A program made the translations under genes and the position numbers. A stretch of 64,000 bases of DNA, from NCBI GenBank assembly GCA_930990515.1, contig CAKNPS010000002.1, positions 124,001-188,000 of the forward strand, written 5' to 3'. Below, in pieces: positions 53,499-61,682 of the stretch. Under the pieces are notes generated by a model that was not told where the DNA came from, did not search any database, and saw nothing but the letters and a program-made list of their open reading frames with translations. Source of the stretch: an uncultured Clostridia bacterium (GTDB taxonomy: Bacteria; Bacillota; Clostridia; Christensenellales; UBA1242). Within the stretch, counting starts at the first letter, position 1, and every line of letters starts with the position of its first letter.

Positions 53499-53799
53499 TA
53501 CCCGTTTTTAAATCTCAAAATCACACAATGTGTGTTAGAAATCAAATTATTTTATTTAGTTATATAGTTTTACTTTTCGACATTGTTTAAACAAAAAAGG
53601 AATAATTGTTTAAACACTTTTTTATATATAGATTTTTATGTAATAAGGCATTTTTTAACCATTTAAGAACTAAACACTGCCAACAATAAAAGAATATTGT
53701 AAAATCAAGAAAGGGACTATATACATTTTTTGGAAACAAATGCAATTTGTTGACTTTTATTTTTTACTTTTATATAATGGTTAAAAGGTGAGAGTGGAT
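53499..53799 (+). other. Intergenic region with GTTTAAAC repeats
   Basis: No gene is seen. A CACACA/TGTGTG hairpin lies near 53521. The palindrome GTTTAAAC occurs twice, about 29 nt apart near 53585 and 53613, the second before a T run, so the pair may form a terminator-like hairpin. The promoter of the next gene lies at 53750-53778. Confidence 0.45.
53750..53778 (+). promoter_or_regulatory. Promoter of the 53800 membrane-protein pair
   Basis: TTGACT at 53750 and TATAAT at 53773 are separated by 17 bp. Confidence 0.7.
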
Positions 53800-54330
53800 A
53801 TGAATAAAAGTAAAAGTTTTATTGCATCAATTATAAGCACTACAGTTAGCGGATTATATATTATTGCACTTTTGTATATGATTGTCACAAGTTGGTTGAA
53901 CTTTAAAAAAAGTGGCATGGACGATATACGAATGGCTGTTGAAGGTTCATTATATTTAGTGCTATTATTAATAATTATTATAACTTTTGCCCTTTCACTT
54001 ACTCTTTTAATTTTTAAAATTAAAAAGAAAGATATATTCACTGGACAAGGCCGACAAATTTTGCTATCCACTATATTTTTTGATTTTTTTGTCGCATTTT
54101 TATTTTTCATCATCAGCCTTTCGGGGGTAGGAGTTCTTTTTGCAATTTTATATGTTGTTGGATTAATTGGACTTGCTGTTTCAGGTGCGTTATATTTAGT
54201 TGATTATAATGAAGATATAAAATTTAAAAAGGCAAACAAAAACAAGATTGATAACACTGCAGTTCAAGATAATTTCTATAAAATTAATGAAATTATGGAC
54301 AATAAAGAAAGCGGAGAAAAAAAGGAGTAA
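53800..54330 (+). CDS. Four-helix membrane protein of unknown function
   Basis: ATG 53800 is preferred over the track's GTG 53788 because AAGGTG lies 9 nt upstream. The 176-aa protein has four hydrophobic segments (about 10-30, 50-73, 88-108, 112-132) and a charged cytoplasmic tail of about 40 residues. The plan matches the protein at 59036 (four helices plus an acidic/Lys tail), so they may be distant paralogues, though identity is low. It lies 7 nt before the next gene and is probably co-transcribed with it. Confidence 0.65.
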   Translation: MNKSKSFIASIISTTVSGLYIIALLYMIVTSWLNFKKSGMDDIRMAVEGSLYLVLLLIIIITFALSLTLLIFKIKKKDIFTGQGRQILLSTIFFDFFVAFLFFIISLSGVGVLFAILYVVGLIGLAVSGALYLVDYNEDIKFKKANKNKIDNTAVQDNFYKINEIMDNKESGEKKE

Positions 54331-54337
54331 TTAGAAA

Positions 54338-55243
54338 ATGGATATTGCCGTAACAATTTTTACGATAGTTTTAGTGGCAATTTTTGTCGTTATTATTATA
54401 ATTGCGTTTTTTAAAGAAAAGAAGTCATTATCAAAATACACAACAAATTTAATTTTTAAAAACTACAACAAAAAACTCGATAAAATTTCCAAACTTTTCA
54501 ATAATGAAAGATTAGATAATATTTTAAATTCTTGTCGTTGCGAAGTTGTGCAAAAAGAAAAATTAAATGAAGATATGTTGATGGAAAACATTAAAACCAT
54601 TGACAAATTGGAAGATAACTGGGGACTTTTGAAAAAAATACAAAGTGAATTTGCACATCGTGGCATGGTGGAAGACAAAATTTCCTTACTCAAGAAAAAC
54701 ATTGAAATTGTTGACATGAAAGATTTTGTTGCTGAACCAGTTGATATCAAACATAAAGCGTTGATGTTCTTCAACGAAAAGTTTAATGAAGTTAAACTTA
54801 GTGATGGAGTTAAGACAATTCTTAGTGGAACACCTTGTTATAAATTTGGCGATGTCTTTATGTTTTTAGGTAAAAGAGTGTTGAAAATTGATTTGGAAAA
54901 TGTCTTTGCTGTTGAAATTCTTGATTATTCATTTTTTGACATCAAAGTTTGGAAGAAAAATGAAGAGTGGATAGATTTTGATGGAACTTACGACATTGAA
55001 GAAACAGAGCATAAATTTCCAGAAAACGCAGATAGAGATGACCCTTATGTTAAGGAGCAAGTTTTACAGAAAAATTATGTCTTGTCTTTAACAAACGGAA
55101 GCATGGTTTATGATGTTGAGCATAAAGAAGTCAACAAAGAATTACAGAAAAAATATGATAAATTGACAAAAACATTCCAGGGGCGTTCTTCTAAAGTTAA
55201 AGAAAAGGATACGGCAGAAACAAAAACTAAGGAAGAAAATTGA
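54338..55243 (+). CDS. N-terminally anchored hypothetical protein
   Basis: This 301-aa protein has one N-terminal helix (AVTIFTIVLVAIFVVIIIIAFF) and then a large charged domain that by the positive-inside rule is cytoplasmic (FFKEKKSLSK follows the helix). The first part is helical (KLDKISKLFNNERLD...). The second, about 150-250, is strand-rich (YKFGDVFMFLGKRVLKIDLENVFAVEILDYSFF). The tail is Lys/Glu-rich. No family recognised. AAGGAG lies about 11 nt before ATG. It is the second gene of a pair with the four-helix protein. Confidence 0.6.
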   Translation: MDIAVTIFTIVLVAIFVVIIIIAFFKEKKSLSKYTTNLIFKNYNKKLDKISKLFNNERLDNILNSCRCEVVQKEKLNEDMLMENIKTIDKLEDNWGLLKKIQSEFAHRGMVEDKISLLKKNIEIVDMKDFVAEPVDIKHKALMFFNEKFNEVKLSDGVKTILSGTPCYKFGDVFMFLGKRVLKIDLENVFAVEILDYSFFDIKVWKKNEEWIDFDGTYDIEETEHKFPENADRDDPYVKEQVLQKNYVLSLTNGSMVYDVEHKEVNKELQKKYDKLTKTFQGRSSKVKEKDTAETKTKEEN

Positions 55244-55572
55244 CAAAATAAGAGTGAAAGTTAAAGGTGGATATTAACCATCTTTTATTTTTAAGTTATC
55301 AACTTTTTTGCTGATTTTGAAGATAAAAATGTCAAATTTTGTTTTTGCGAATAGATAAGAATTTTGTCAAAAAATCATATTTTGTTATAAATTTATAACT
55401 TGCTGTTGTCATTTACGCGATAGAGAAATTTTGTAAAAATTTACACCAATTTTTATTTGTCATTAAAAATAAAAATTTTTATAAAAAACACAAGATATTG
55501 ATGCAATTTCTTGACAAAACCACCATATCTATTATAAAATGAGTTTAGATTTATTTTAATAGGAGGCATAAA
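55244..55572 (+). other. Intergenic region upstream of nrdD
   Basis: This 329-nt region has no ORF. An imperfect hairpin (AAAGGTGGATATTAACCATCTTTTATTTTT, near 55259-55288) may end the preceding transcript. The only other clear content is the nrdD promoter region at its 3' end. Confidence 0.5.
55488..55538 (+). promoter_or_regulatory. nrdD promoter with candidate NrdR boxes
   Basis: TTGACA (55511) and TATAAA (55533) are separated by 16 bp. Two diverged 16-bp boxes with an ATAT core, ACACAAGATATTGATG (55488-55503) and AACCACCATATCTATT (about 55518-55533), have cores 30 bp apart, close to three helical turns, and flank the -35. This is the layout of NrdR repressor sites, but the matches to consensus are imperfect. 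Confidence 0.4.
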
Positions 55573-57735
55573 ATGCAAGTCGTTAAGCGTAATGGCAACA
55601 TCGTTGACTTTGACCCAAGCAAGATTGTTAACGCCATAACAAAAGCAAATGAAAATGTTAAAGAAAAGGAGAGAGCAACCAAGAAAGAAATCAACGAGAT
55701 TGTTGATTATGTTAAAAATACAAACAAAAATCGTATTCTTGTTGAAGACATTCAAGACCTTGTGGAAGAAAAACTTATGGAGTTCAAACATTATGAACTT
55801 GCTAAGAAATATATTATTTATCGTTACACTCGTGCGCTTATTAGAAAATCTAACACCACAGACCAATCAATCAAGGAACTTATTGATGGAGAAAATGAAT
55901 ATTGGAATACTGAAAACTCCAATAAAAATGCTCGTATTGTGACCACACAAAGAGATTATCTTGCTGGAATTACCAGCACTGACATCACAAGAAGATTTTT
56001 GCTCCCAGAAGATATTGTAAAGGCTCACGATGAAGGCATCATTCACTTCCACGATGCAGACTATTTTGCTCAAAATGCTCTTCATAACTGCGACCTTATC
56101 AATCTTGAAGATATGCTTCAAAACGGGACTAACATCAATGGAGTTATGATTGAAAAACCACATAAGTTTCTAACTGCAATGACAATCGCCACTCAAATTA
56201 TTACTGCCGTAACTTCCAGCCAATATGGTGGTGCGACTGTTACTATGACACATCTTGCGCCATTTGTTAGAGAAAGTTACAATAGATATTTGAAAAAATA
56301 TAGAGACAGAAATTTAACAGAAGAACAATGTGTGAAGTTTGCTAAAGAAGATGTTATAAGAGAAATTAAAGACGGCGTTCAAACTTTCCAATATCAAGTA
56401 AATTCTATGACCACCACAAACGGACAAGCACCATTTTTGAGTGTTTGCTTATATCTTGGCGAAACGGAAGAATATAAGGAAGAACTTGCTCTTATTATTG
56501 AAGAAATTTTGAAGCAAAGAATTGAAGGAATGAAAAACGAAAAAGGCGTTTATATCACTCCTGCGTTCCCAAAACTTCTCTATGTGCTTGAAGAAGACAA
56601 CATTCACGAAAATAGTAAATATTGGTACTTAACAGAACTTGCTGCAAAATGCACAGCAAAGAGAATGGTTCCAGACTATATTTCTGAAAAAATTATGAAA
56701 CAACTTAAAATTGACAAAAACGGAAATGGAAATTGCTATCCTTGTATGGGTTGCCGTTCCTTCCTAACACCTTATGTTGACCCTAAAACAAATAAACCTA
56801 AATATTATGGTAGATTCAACCAAGGTGTTGTCACAATCAATCTTGTTGATGTGGCATTGTCTTCTAATGGAGACTATGACAACTTCTGGAAAATTTTTGA
56901 CGAGAGATTGGAACTTTGCCATCGTGCTCTTCAAATTAGACATGAAAGACTTGCTCATGTCACCAGTGATGTTGCTCCAATTCTTTGGCAACATGGGGCT
57001 CTTGCTCGTTTAAATAAAGGCGAGAGCGTTCACCCACTTCTTCATGGTGGATATTCTACAATTTCTCTTGGCTATGCCGGTTTGTATGAATGTGTTAAGT
57101 ATATGACAGGACATTCACACACCGATAATGGTGTTGGAAAAGAATTTGGTCTTAAAGTTATGCAACACCTAAATGACAAATGTAAAGAATGGAAAGAAGC
57201 AGAAGATATGGATTATAGTGTTTATGGCACTCCAATCGAAAGCACAACATATAAATTTGCTAAAAATCTTAGAAGAAGATTTGGCACAATTGAAGGTATA
57301 ACTGATAAGGATTACATCACAAACTCATATCATGTTCCAGTTTTTGAAGAAATTGATGCTTTCTCAAAACTTAAACTTGAAAGTGAATTTCAAAAACTTA
57401 GTCCAGGTGGAGCAGTTTCATACATTGAAACTCCAAACCTTCAAGACAATTTGGAAGTTGTTTTACAAGTTATTAAGTATATTTATGACAACATTATGTA
57501 TGCAGAACTCAATACTAAATCTGACTATTGTCAAAAATGTGGATACACAGGGGAAATTTTGATTGACGATAACTTAGAATGGTATTGTCCAAACTGTGGA
57601 AACCGTGACCACTCAACACTTAATGTTGCAAGAAGGACTTGTGGCTATATTGGCACAAATTTCTGGAACAAAGGTAGAACCCAAGAAATTAAGGAAAGAG
57701 TTTTGCATATTGACAATAAGGACGACGAAGAATGA
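55573..57735 (+). CDS. nrdD: Anaerobic ribonucleoside-triphosphate reductase
   Basis: NrdD reduces NTPs to dNTPs with a glycyl radical under anoxia. The 720-aa protein has an ATP-cone at the N-terminus (about 1-90, starting QVVKRNGNIVDFDPSKI). The catalytic barrel includes the Cys-bearing YPCMGCRSF. A zinc ribbon has two Cys pairs (CQKCGY near 653, CPNCGN near 673). The radical loop RRTCGYIGTNFWNKGR places the Gly near 691. AGGAGG precedes ATG. The 3' end overlaps nrdG by 4 nt. NrdR-like boxes in the promoter fit control by dATP/ATP levels. Confidence 0.96.
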   Translation: MQVVKRNGNIVDFDPSKIVNAITKANENVKEKERATKKEINEIVDYVKNTNKNRILVEDIQDLVEEKLMEFKHYELAKKYIIYRYTRALIRKSNTTDQSIKELIDGENEYWNTENSNKNARIVTTQRDYLAGITSTDITRRFLLPEDIVKAHDEGIIHFHDADYFAQNALHNCDLINLEDMLQNGTNINGVMIEKPHKFLTAMTIATQIITAVTSSQYGGATVTMTHLAPFVRESYNRYLKKYRDRNLTEEQCVKFAKEDVIREIKDGVQTFQYQVNSMTTTNGQAPFLSVCLYLGETEEYKEELALIIEEILKQRIEGMKNEKGVYITPAFPKLLYVLEEDNIHENSKYWYLTELAAKCTAKRMVPDYISEKIMKQLKIDKNGNGNCYPCMGCRSFLTPYVDPKTNKPKYYGRFNQGVVTINLVDVALSSNGDYDNFWKIFDERLELCHRALQIRHERLAHVTSDVAPILWQHGALARLNKGESVHPLLHGGYSTISLGYAGLYECVKYMTGHSHTDNGVGKEFGLKVMQHLNDKCKEWKEAEDMDYSVYGTPIESTTYKFAKNLRRRFGTIEGITDKDYITNSYHVPVFEEIDAFSKLKLESEFQKLSPGGAVSYIETPNLQDNLEVVLQVIKYIYDNIMYAELNTKSDYCQKCGYTGEILIDDNLEWYCPNCGNRDHSTLNVARRTCGYIGTNFWNKGRTQEIKERVLHIDNKDDEE

Positions 57736-58235
57736 GATATAACAAAATAAGAAAAATGGACATTTCAAACGGTAAAGGTGTCAGAGTTTCCATTTTTGTG
57801 CAAGGTTGCACATTTAATTGCAAAAATTGTTTTAACCCTGAAACACATGATTTTAATGGTGGAAAAGAGTTTACAAATGATACAATAAATCGCGTCTTAG
57901 AACTTTGCCAAAATGAAAATGTGGAAGGTTTATCAATTTTGGGCGGAGAGCCAATGCACCCAAACAATATTGACGGAGTGACTAAACTTGCAAAGGCTTT
58001 TAAAGAGAAATTTCCAAACAAAAACCTTTGGGCTTGGACAGGCTTTACTTATGAAAACTATATGAAAGATAAGGAAATCTTGAAATATCTTGATGTTTTG
58101 GTTGACGGACAATATGTTGATGAACTTCACGACTTCACTTTAAAATGGCGAGGCTCTTCCAACCAGCGAGTAATTGACATTCCGAAAACTTTGAAGGAAG
58201 GCAAAGTGGTTTTGTTAGAAGAAGCATATAAATAA
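57732..58235 (+). CDS. nrdG: Anaerobic RNR activating protein (radical SAM)
   Basis: NrdG uses S-adenosylmethionine and a 4Fe-4S cluster to make the glycyl radical on NrdD. The 167-aa protein has the cluster motif GCTFNCKNCFNPET (C-x3-C-x2-C). The SAM-binding GGEP appears in SILGGEPMHP, and the C-terminal part includes DVLVDGQYV and WRGSSNQRVIDI, all typical of NrdG. ATGA overlaps the nrdD stop, so translation is coupled. Confidence 0.96.
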   Translation: MRYNKIRKMDISNGKGVRVSIFVQGCTFNCKNCFNPETHDFNGGKEFTNDTINRVLELCQNENVEGLSILGGEPMHPNNIDGVTKLAKAFKEKFPNKNLWAWTGFTYENYMKDKEILKYLDVLVDGQYVDELHDFTLKWRGSSNQRVIDIPKTLKEGKVVLLEEAYK

Positions 58236-58361
58236 AAGTTAAATTTTAAAAGTTTGTTGGTTCAACAACAAATATATTTGTAAATTATAAATTAATAAAC
58301 TAAAATTATGTTTTTAAGCATATTAAATCGGACAAAATGTCCTTAAAAGGTAAAAAAACTT

Positions 58362-58829
58362 ATGAGAAAATTTGAACTTGTAAAAAAAGAATTTATTAAA
58401 TATGGGGTAGATCCAAAAACTCTTAAAAAACCATACAGAGCAACAAAACATGCTGTGGCTTATGATTGTTTTTCTCCAATAGACATTACAATTCCGCCAG
58501 AATCAACCGAACTTGTGTTTATCAATTTTAAAGCATATTGCAACACAGATGAAGGCTTTATTTTGGCATCAACAAGCGGGCTTGGCAAGAAAGGAATAAT
58601 TTTAGCAAATGGCATTGGCATCATTGAAAGTGACTATGCTGACAATGAAACAAATGATGGAAATATTGGCTTTTTACTACATAATTTAAATAAAACCCCT
58701 TATGAAGTTAAGGCGGGAGATAAAATTGGCCAAATTTTCTTCTTTAAATTTTTAACTGTTGATGATGACGCTGAAACAAATGCTAACGTTGTCAGAAAAG
58801 GTGGTTTTGGTTCAACAAATAAAAAATAA
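58362..58829 (+). CDS. dut: dUTPase-family nucleotidohydrolase
   Basis: dUTPase hydrolyses dUTP to dUMP, keeping uracil out of DNA. The 155-aa protein shows motif 1 (AVAYDCFSPID), motif 3 (NGIGIIESDYADN), a motif 4-like GDKIGQIFFF, and the C-terminal arm RKGGFGSTN. Motif 2 reads STSGLGKKGI, with Thr where most family members have Arg, and motif 3 carries a small insert (ETNDGNIGF). The function is probable, but these changes deserve care. It follows nrdDG, fitting dNTP supply. A GGACA/TGTCC hairpin precedes a weak ribosome site (AAAAGG, 11 nt). Confidence 0.8.
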   Translation: MRKFELVKKEFIKYGVDPKTLKKPYRATKHAVAYDCFSPIDITIPPESTELVFINFKAYCNTDEGFILASTSGLGKKGIILANGIGIIESDYADNETNDGNIGFLLHNLNKTPYEVKAGDKIGQIFFFKFLTVDDDAETNANVVRKGGFGSTNKK

Positions 58830-58881
58830 CTGTCTGTGACAGATTTTGATTCTTAAAATTAATAAAAATATTTGATATTTT

Positions 58882-58906
58882 AAAAAGGGCAAATTGCCCT
58901 TTTTTC
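58882..58906 (+). terminator. Terminator of the nrd-dut region
   Basis: AAAAAGGGC and GCCCTTTTT with a short loop, then more Ts. A smaller CTGTC/GACAG hairpin lies just after the dut stop. Confidence 0.8.
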
Positions 58907-58978
58907 ATATTTTTTAGCAAATATACATAAATTTAGTTATGAATTAATAAAAAAATATAAAAACATATACATTTTTAT

Positions 58979-59007
58979 TTGACAAATTAAAGAATTTATG
59001 ATTTAAT
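58979..59007 (+). promoter_or_regulatory. Promoter of the 59036 gene
   Basis: TTGACA at 58979 and TTTAAT at 59002 are separated by 17 bp. Confidence 0.6.
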
Positions 59008-59035
59008 AAAACTAATAATTTAGTTTGGAGGATTT

Positions 59036-59629
59036 ATGAAACGTAATTTAAGCCTAATTGCAATCATTATGGCAACAGTTGTTTATGGTATTCAATTAAT
59101 TTTAAACATTATGGACTTCTTTGTTATCATTTCTGCCTTGTCGGCATATTCAGGTGATTTTACCAGTGCTGAAATGGCTTCATTGGCAATGGTGCTTGCT
59201 CTTTACATTTTCTTGTTAGCATTCATTGTTGTAGCATTCATTTTAACTATTTTAATGTTCAAATATGTTAATGCTTCTCCAGAAGTTTATGCTAAGAAAA
59301 AGCCAACAACTATCGCAGCAATTGTCTTTAATTTTCTTGTAATGATTTTACTTATTATAAGCTTTGTCGGTGCTACAAATGTCGGAACACTCATATTCAG
59401 TATCATTTGCTTTATCGCTTTGGTTGTAGCAACCGTTATGATTATTGTTGATTTAGTAAATGAAAAGAAAAAAGTTGAAGAATTGATGAATGTTAGACCA
59501 GTTGAAACAAATGCAACTGCGACAGAAAAAACGCAAGAAGAACAAAATAGCAATATTGCTGAAAATGTAGATAACAGTCAAAAAGAAGAAAATGAAGAAA
59601 AAAAGGAAGAAACTCCTAAAAACGATTAG
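59036..59629 (+). CDS. Four-helix membrane protein with acidic tail
   Basis: GGAGG precedes ATG. The 197-aa protein has four hydrophobic helices (about 6-35, 48-74, 86-107, 112-133), a short VNEKKKVEELM linker, and a Glu/Asn/Lys-rich tail of about 55 residues. The helix plan and tail match the protein at 53800. I recognise no family. It is monocistronic, flanked by a promoter and terminator. Confidence 0.65.
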   Translation: MKRNLSLIAIIMATVVYGIQLILNIMDFFVIISALSAYSGDFTSAEMASLAMVLALYIFLLAFIVVAFILTILMFKYVNASPEVYAKKKPTTIAAIVFNFLVMILLIISFVGATNVGTLIFSIICFIALVVATVMIIVDLVNEKKKVEELMNVRPVETNATATEKTQEEQNSNIAENVDNSQKEENEEKKEETPKND

Positions 59630-59634
59630 TTAAT

Positions 59635-59661
59635 AAAACTAGGGAAACCTAGTTTTTTTAT
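59635..59661 (+). terminator. Terminator after the 59036 gene
   Basis: AAAACTAGG and CCTAGTTTT form a perfect 9-bp stem with a 4-nt loop, then a T run. Confidence 0.85.
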
Positions 59662-59747
59662 TTAGTTTTTAAATTATTTTAAAAAAAACAGTTTACTTTT
59701 TATGAGTTTTATAGTAAAATGTATTTAAAGTTAAGTAGGGGGTCATT

Positions 59748-60134
59748 ATGAACGTTCAAAAGAAATTTGGAGCTAGTGCAGTTTTAGTTTGGAAAGACAG
59801 AAAGAGATATTTGGGAATGCCTTTATCTTTCACAAGATATTATCTTATTAAAAACGGAGATGTTTGGTTTAAAACATTTAGAGATGTTGGACTTCTCTCT
59901 ACTCATATTGAAGAAGTAAACTTATATCGTATGTATGATATTTCACTTCACCAATCTTTTTGGGACAAAATTTTTGGAACAGGAACTGTAATTTTATACA
60001 GTAATGATGAAAGATCTCCAGAGCTTGTTTTGAAAAGTATCGCAAAACCTTTCCAAGTCAGAGATATGTTTTCACAACTTATCGAAGAACAAAGAAAAGC
60101 AAACGGCGTTCATGTTGCAGAAATTCAAGGATAA
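59748..60134 (+). CDS. PH-domain-like (bacterial PH) small protein
   Basis: The 128-aa protein has AGGGGG about 7 nt before ATG. The core has the bacterial PH pattern: WKDRKRYLGMPLSFTRYYLIKNGDVWFKT as the first strands, then EEVNLYRMYDISLHQSFWDKIFGTGTVILYSND, closely matching the I-x-D-I-x-x-x-Q-x-x-x-x-x-x-F-G-x-G-x-V-x-L segment of DUF304/bPH_2 proteins. A terminal helix (VRDMFSQLIEEQRKA) follows. There is no membrane helix, so it should be cytoplasmic, perhaps at a membrane. The ligand is unknown. Confidence 0.8.
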   Translation: MNVQKKFGASAVLVWKDRKRYLGMPLSFTRYYLIKNGDVWFKTFRDVGLLSTHIEEVNLYRMYDISLHQSFWDKIFGTGTVILYSNDERSPELVLKSIAKPFQVRDMFSQLIEEQRKANGVHVAEIQG

Positions 60135-60160
60135 CAGGCAATGCATGTTATTTATATAAT

Positions 60161-60190
60161 AAAACCACTAGATTAACTAGTGGTTTATAT
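60161..60190 (+). terminator. Terminator after the PH-domain gene
   Basis: AAACCACTAG and CTAGTGGTTT form a perfect 10-bp stem with a 5-nt loop; the tail is T-rich but broken by A. Confidence 0.75.
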
Positions 60191-60214
60191 TTTTTAAAAA
60201 TTTTTTATAAAATG

Positions 60215-60243
60215 TTGACAAATATTTTTTTTTGTGATAAGAT
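60215..60243 (+). promoter_or_regulatory. tRNA-Ala promoter
   Basis: A consensus TTGACA at 60215 and TAAGAT at 60238 are separated by 17 bp, 15 nt before the tRNA. Confidence 0.7.
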
Positions 60244-60257
60244 AAGAAAGCAAATGT

Positions 60258-60334
60258 GGGGGTGTGGCTCAGTTGGCTAGAGCATCTGCCTTGCAAGCAG
60301 AGGGTCAGCGGTTCGAATCCGCTCATCTCCACCA
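60258..60334 (+). tRNA. tRNA-Ala (anticodon UGC)
   Basis: The acceptor GGGGGTG pairs with CATCTCC, giving the G3-U70 pair that marks tRNA-Ala. The D arm is GCTC/GAGC. The anticodon loop CTTGCAA carries TGC, with stem TCTGC/GCAGA. The T arm is AGCGGTTCGAATCCGCT and CCA is encoded. Length 77 nt. Confidence 0.96.
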
Positions 60335-60344
60335 ACAGTATTTT

Positions 60345-60378
60345 AAAAACACAACATTAGAGATGTTGTGTTTTTTTA
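60345..60378. terminator. Terminator after tRNA-Ala
   Basis: AAAAACACAACAT and ATGTTGTGTTTTT form a perfect 13-bp stem with a 5-nt loop and a T run. It could also end the convergent Cys-rich gene. Confidence 0.88.
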
Positions 60379-60418
60379 GTGATTATTGATTATAGGGGTA
60401 TTTACGAGTTTTTACTTA

Positions 60419-60619
60419 TTATTTGCAAAAATTGTTGCAACCGCAGTTAGAGAGTAATAAAAGTAATAAGATTGTTCCACAGTCAATGTTAATTCCTTTC
60501 ATACCGCAACCGCCACAGCAGTTTAAAAGTAAGATTAAGAAAATAAGTGAGCAGCAATCATTACCGCAACCGCAATCTCTACCTACATCGCCACAACCTG
60601 AGCCTCCAAAAAAGTTCAT
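60419..60619 (-). CDS. Cys/Gly/Leu-rich small protein
   Basis: The minus-strand frame is the real one: a perfect AGGAGG lies 6 nt before its ATG, while the plus-strand shadow (60423-60632) has none. The 66-aa product has 12 Cys. Two hydrophobic runs (SLIFLILLL and TILLLLLL) are each flanked by Cys clusters (DCGCGNDCC, NCCGGCG, NCGCNNFC), so it looks like two copies of one unit. Small Cys/Leu-rich proteins of this look occur in spore-forming Firmicutes. A coat, metal-binding or membrane peptide role is possible. It is monocistronic. Confidence 0.7.
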   Translation of the reverse strand: MNFFGGSGCGDVGRDCGCGNDCCSLIFLILLLNCCGGCGMKGINIDCGTILLLLLLSNCGCNNFCK

Positions 60620-60878
60620 TTGTGCCTCCTAAAATTTTTCTTATGTATTTTACGACTTTTATTTTGTGCTTTCACACATTATCATTCTATTATTTTTTTT
60701 AAAAAGTGTGAAAAGATTTTATTTTAATAATTTTTAGTGAAAATTCTTTTCATTTATTTTTATTTATGTTAAAATACTCTTGCAAATTATTTTTACTTAT
60801 ACATAGTTTAAAAATATTTGCACAAAATACTAGAGATTAAACAAAGGAAAACTTTGTAAAAAAATAATAGGAGGGAAA

Positions 60879-61466
60879 ATGAAGAAAAGTTTGACATTAA
60901 AAAGAACATTGTTGGCTCTTGCTTGCATTACTATGGTTCTTGTTGCAGGAGTTACCCTTGTAGCATGTGGCGGGCCGGGAACTAATGATTACATTACAGA
61001 GGGAGAAAATGCATCATTTTCAAATAGCGATGTAAAATTTAACAATGCTTCTGATTTTCAACTTGTGTATCAAGGGAATAATCACTATGTTGCACAAGGA
61101 ACTGCCGCTATTATGGACAAAGAGCAAGCAGAAGCCTGGGGAACAGTGGAAGGTTCAAAATATGTTGTTGTGAATGTTAAGATGGGAGCAGGTTCAACAT
61201 CAATTGTTGGTTGGAGAAATGCTGAAACAAAAGACACAGCTTTCACACAAGAAGAAATTGATGGCTCCTTAATCAAAAATTCAAGTGCAAAAAATGAAAC
61301 TAAAAACTATATTTTAGCATTAAGTGATGGCGAAACTCCAAGACACGAAGATTTGCAAATTTGGAGAATTGAAGTAACACCTGCCACTGAAGAAGGTGCA
61401 GAAGCACAAGAGACCATTGTTTACACAATCGATTTCTCTGCTCTTTATCCAACAAATGCAGAGTAA
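60879..61466 (+). CDS. Putative lipoprotein
   Basis: AGGAGGG precedes ATG. The N-terminus is a lipoprotein signal (MKKSLTLKRTLLALACITMVLVAGVTLVACGG) with lipobox LVAC. The mature ~165 residues are hydrophilic and probably beta-rich (YQGNNHYVAQGTAAIM, SKYVVVNVKMGAGSTSIVGWR, LQIWRIEVTP). I recognise no domain. It should be anchored on the outer face of the membrane. A terminator follows about 35 nt downstream. Confidence 0.75.
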   Translation: MKKSLTLKRTLLALACITMVLVAGVTLVACGGPGTNDYITEGENASFSNSDVKFNNASDFQLVYQGNNHYVAQGTAAIMDKEQAEAWGTVEGSKYVVVNVKMGAGSTSIVGWRNAETKDTAFTQEEIDGSLIKNSSAKNETKNYILALSDGETPRHEDLQIWRIEVTPATEEGAEAQETIVYTIDFSALYPTNAE

Positions 61467-61499
61467 TTAAAAGCAAAGATATAATAGAACTAACAAATC

Positions 61500-61532
61500 A
61501 TAAAATCACACGAATCGTGTGGTTTTATTTTT
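61500..61532 (+). terminator. Terminator after the lipoprotein gene
   Basis: CACACGA pairs with TCGTGTG, extended by AAAA/TTTT across a mismatch, with a T-rich tail. Confidence 0.7.
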
Positions 61533-61621
61533 ATAAAGTTTTACTTTTTTATGATTTTTACTAAAATTAGGAAAAATTTGGTAAAAACTGAAAGAAAATA
61601 TAACTTTCCTTTTTTGTTTAG

Positions 61622-61651
61622 TTGCTTTTTGAAAGTTTTATTTGCTATAAT
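61622..61651 (+). promoter_or_regulatory. Promoter of the SPFH operon
   Basis: TTGCTT at 61622 and a consensus TATAAT at 61646 are separated by 18 bp. Confidence 0.6.
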
Positions 61652-61682
61652 TTATTTGAAGTATAGGCTTTAAGGGGGAAAG

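Noticed and set aside
58330-58342. GGACA/TGTCC hairpin upstream of dut as a LexA site
   Set aside because: It does not match the Firmicute LexA consensus; a role cannot be assigned.
60423-60632. Plus-strand ORF of 69 aa rich in Pro/Gln
   Set aside because: It is the mirror of the Cys-rich minus-strand gene, has no ribosome site, and the minus frame has a perfect AGGAGG.
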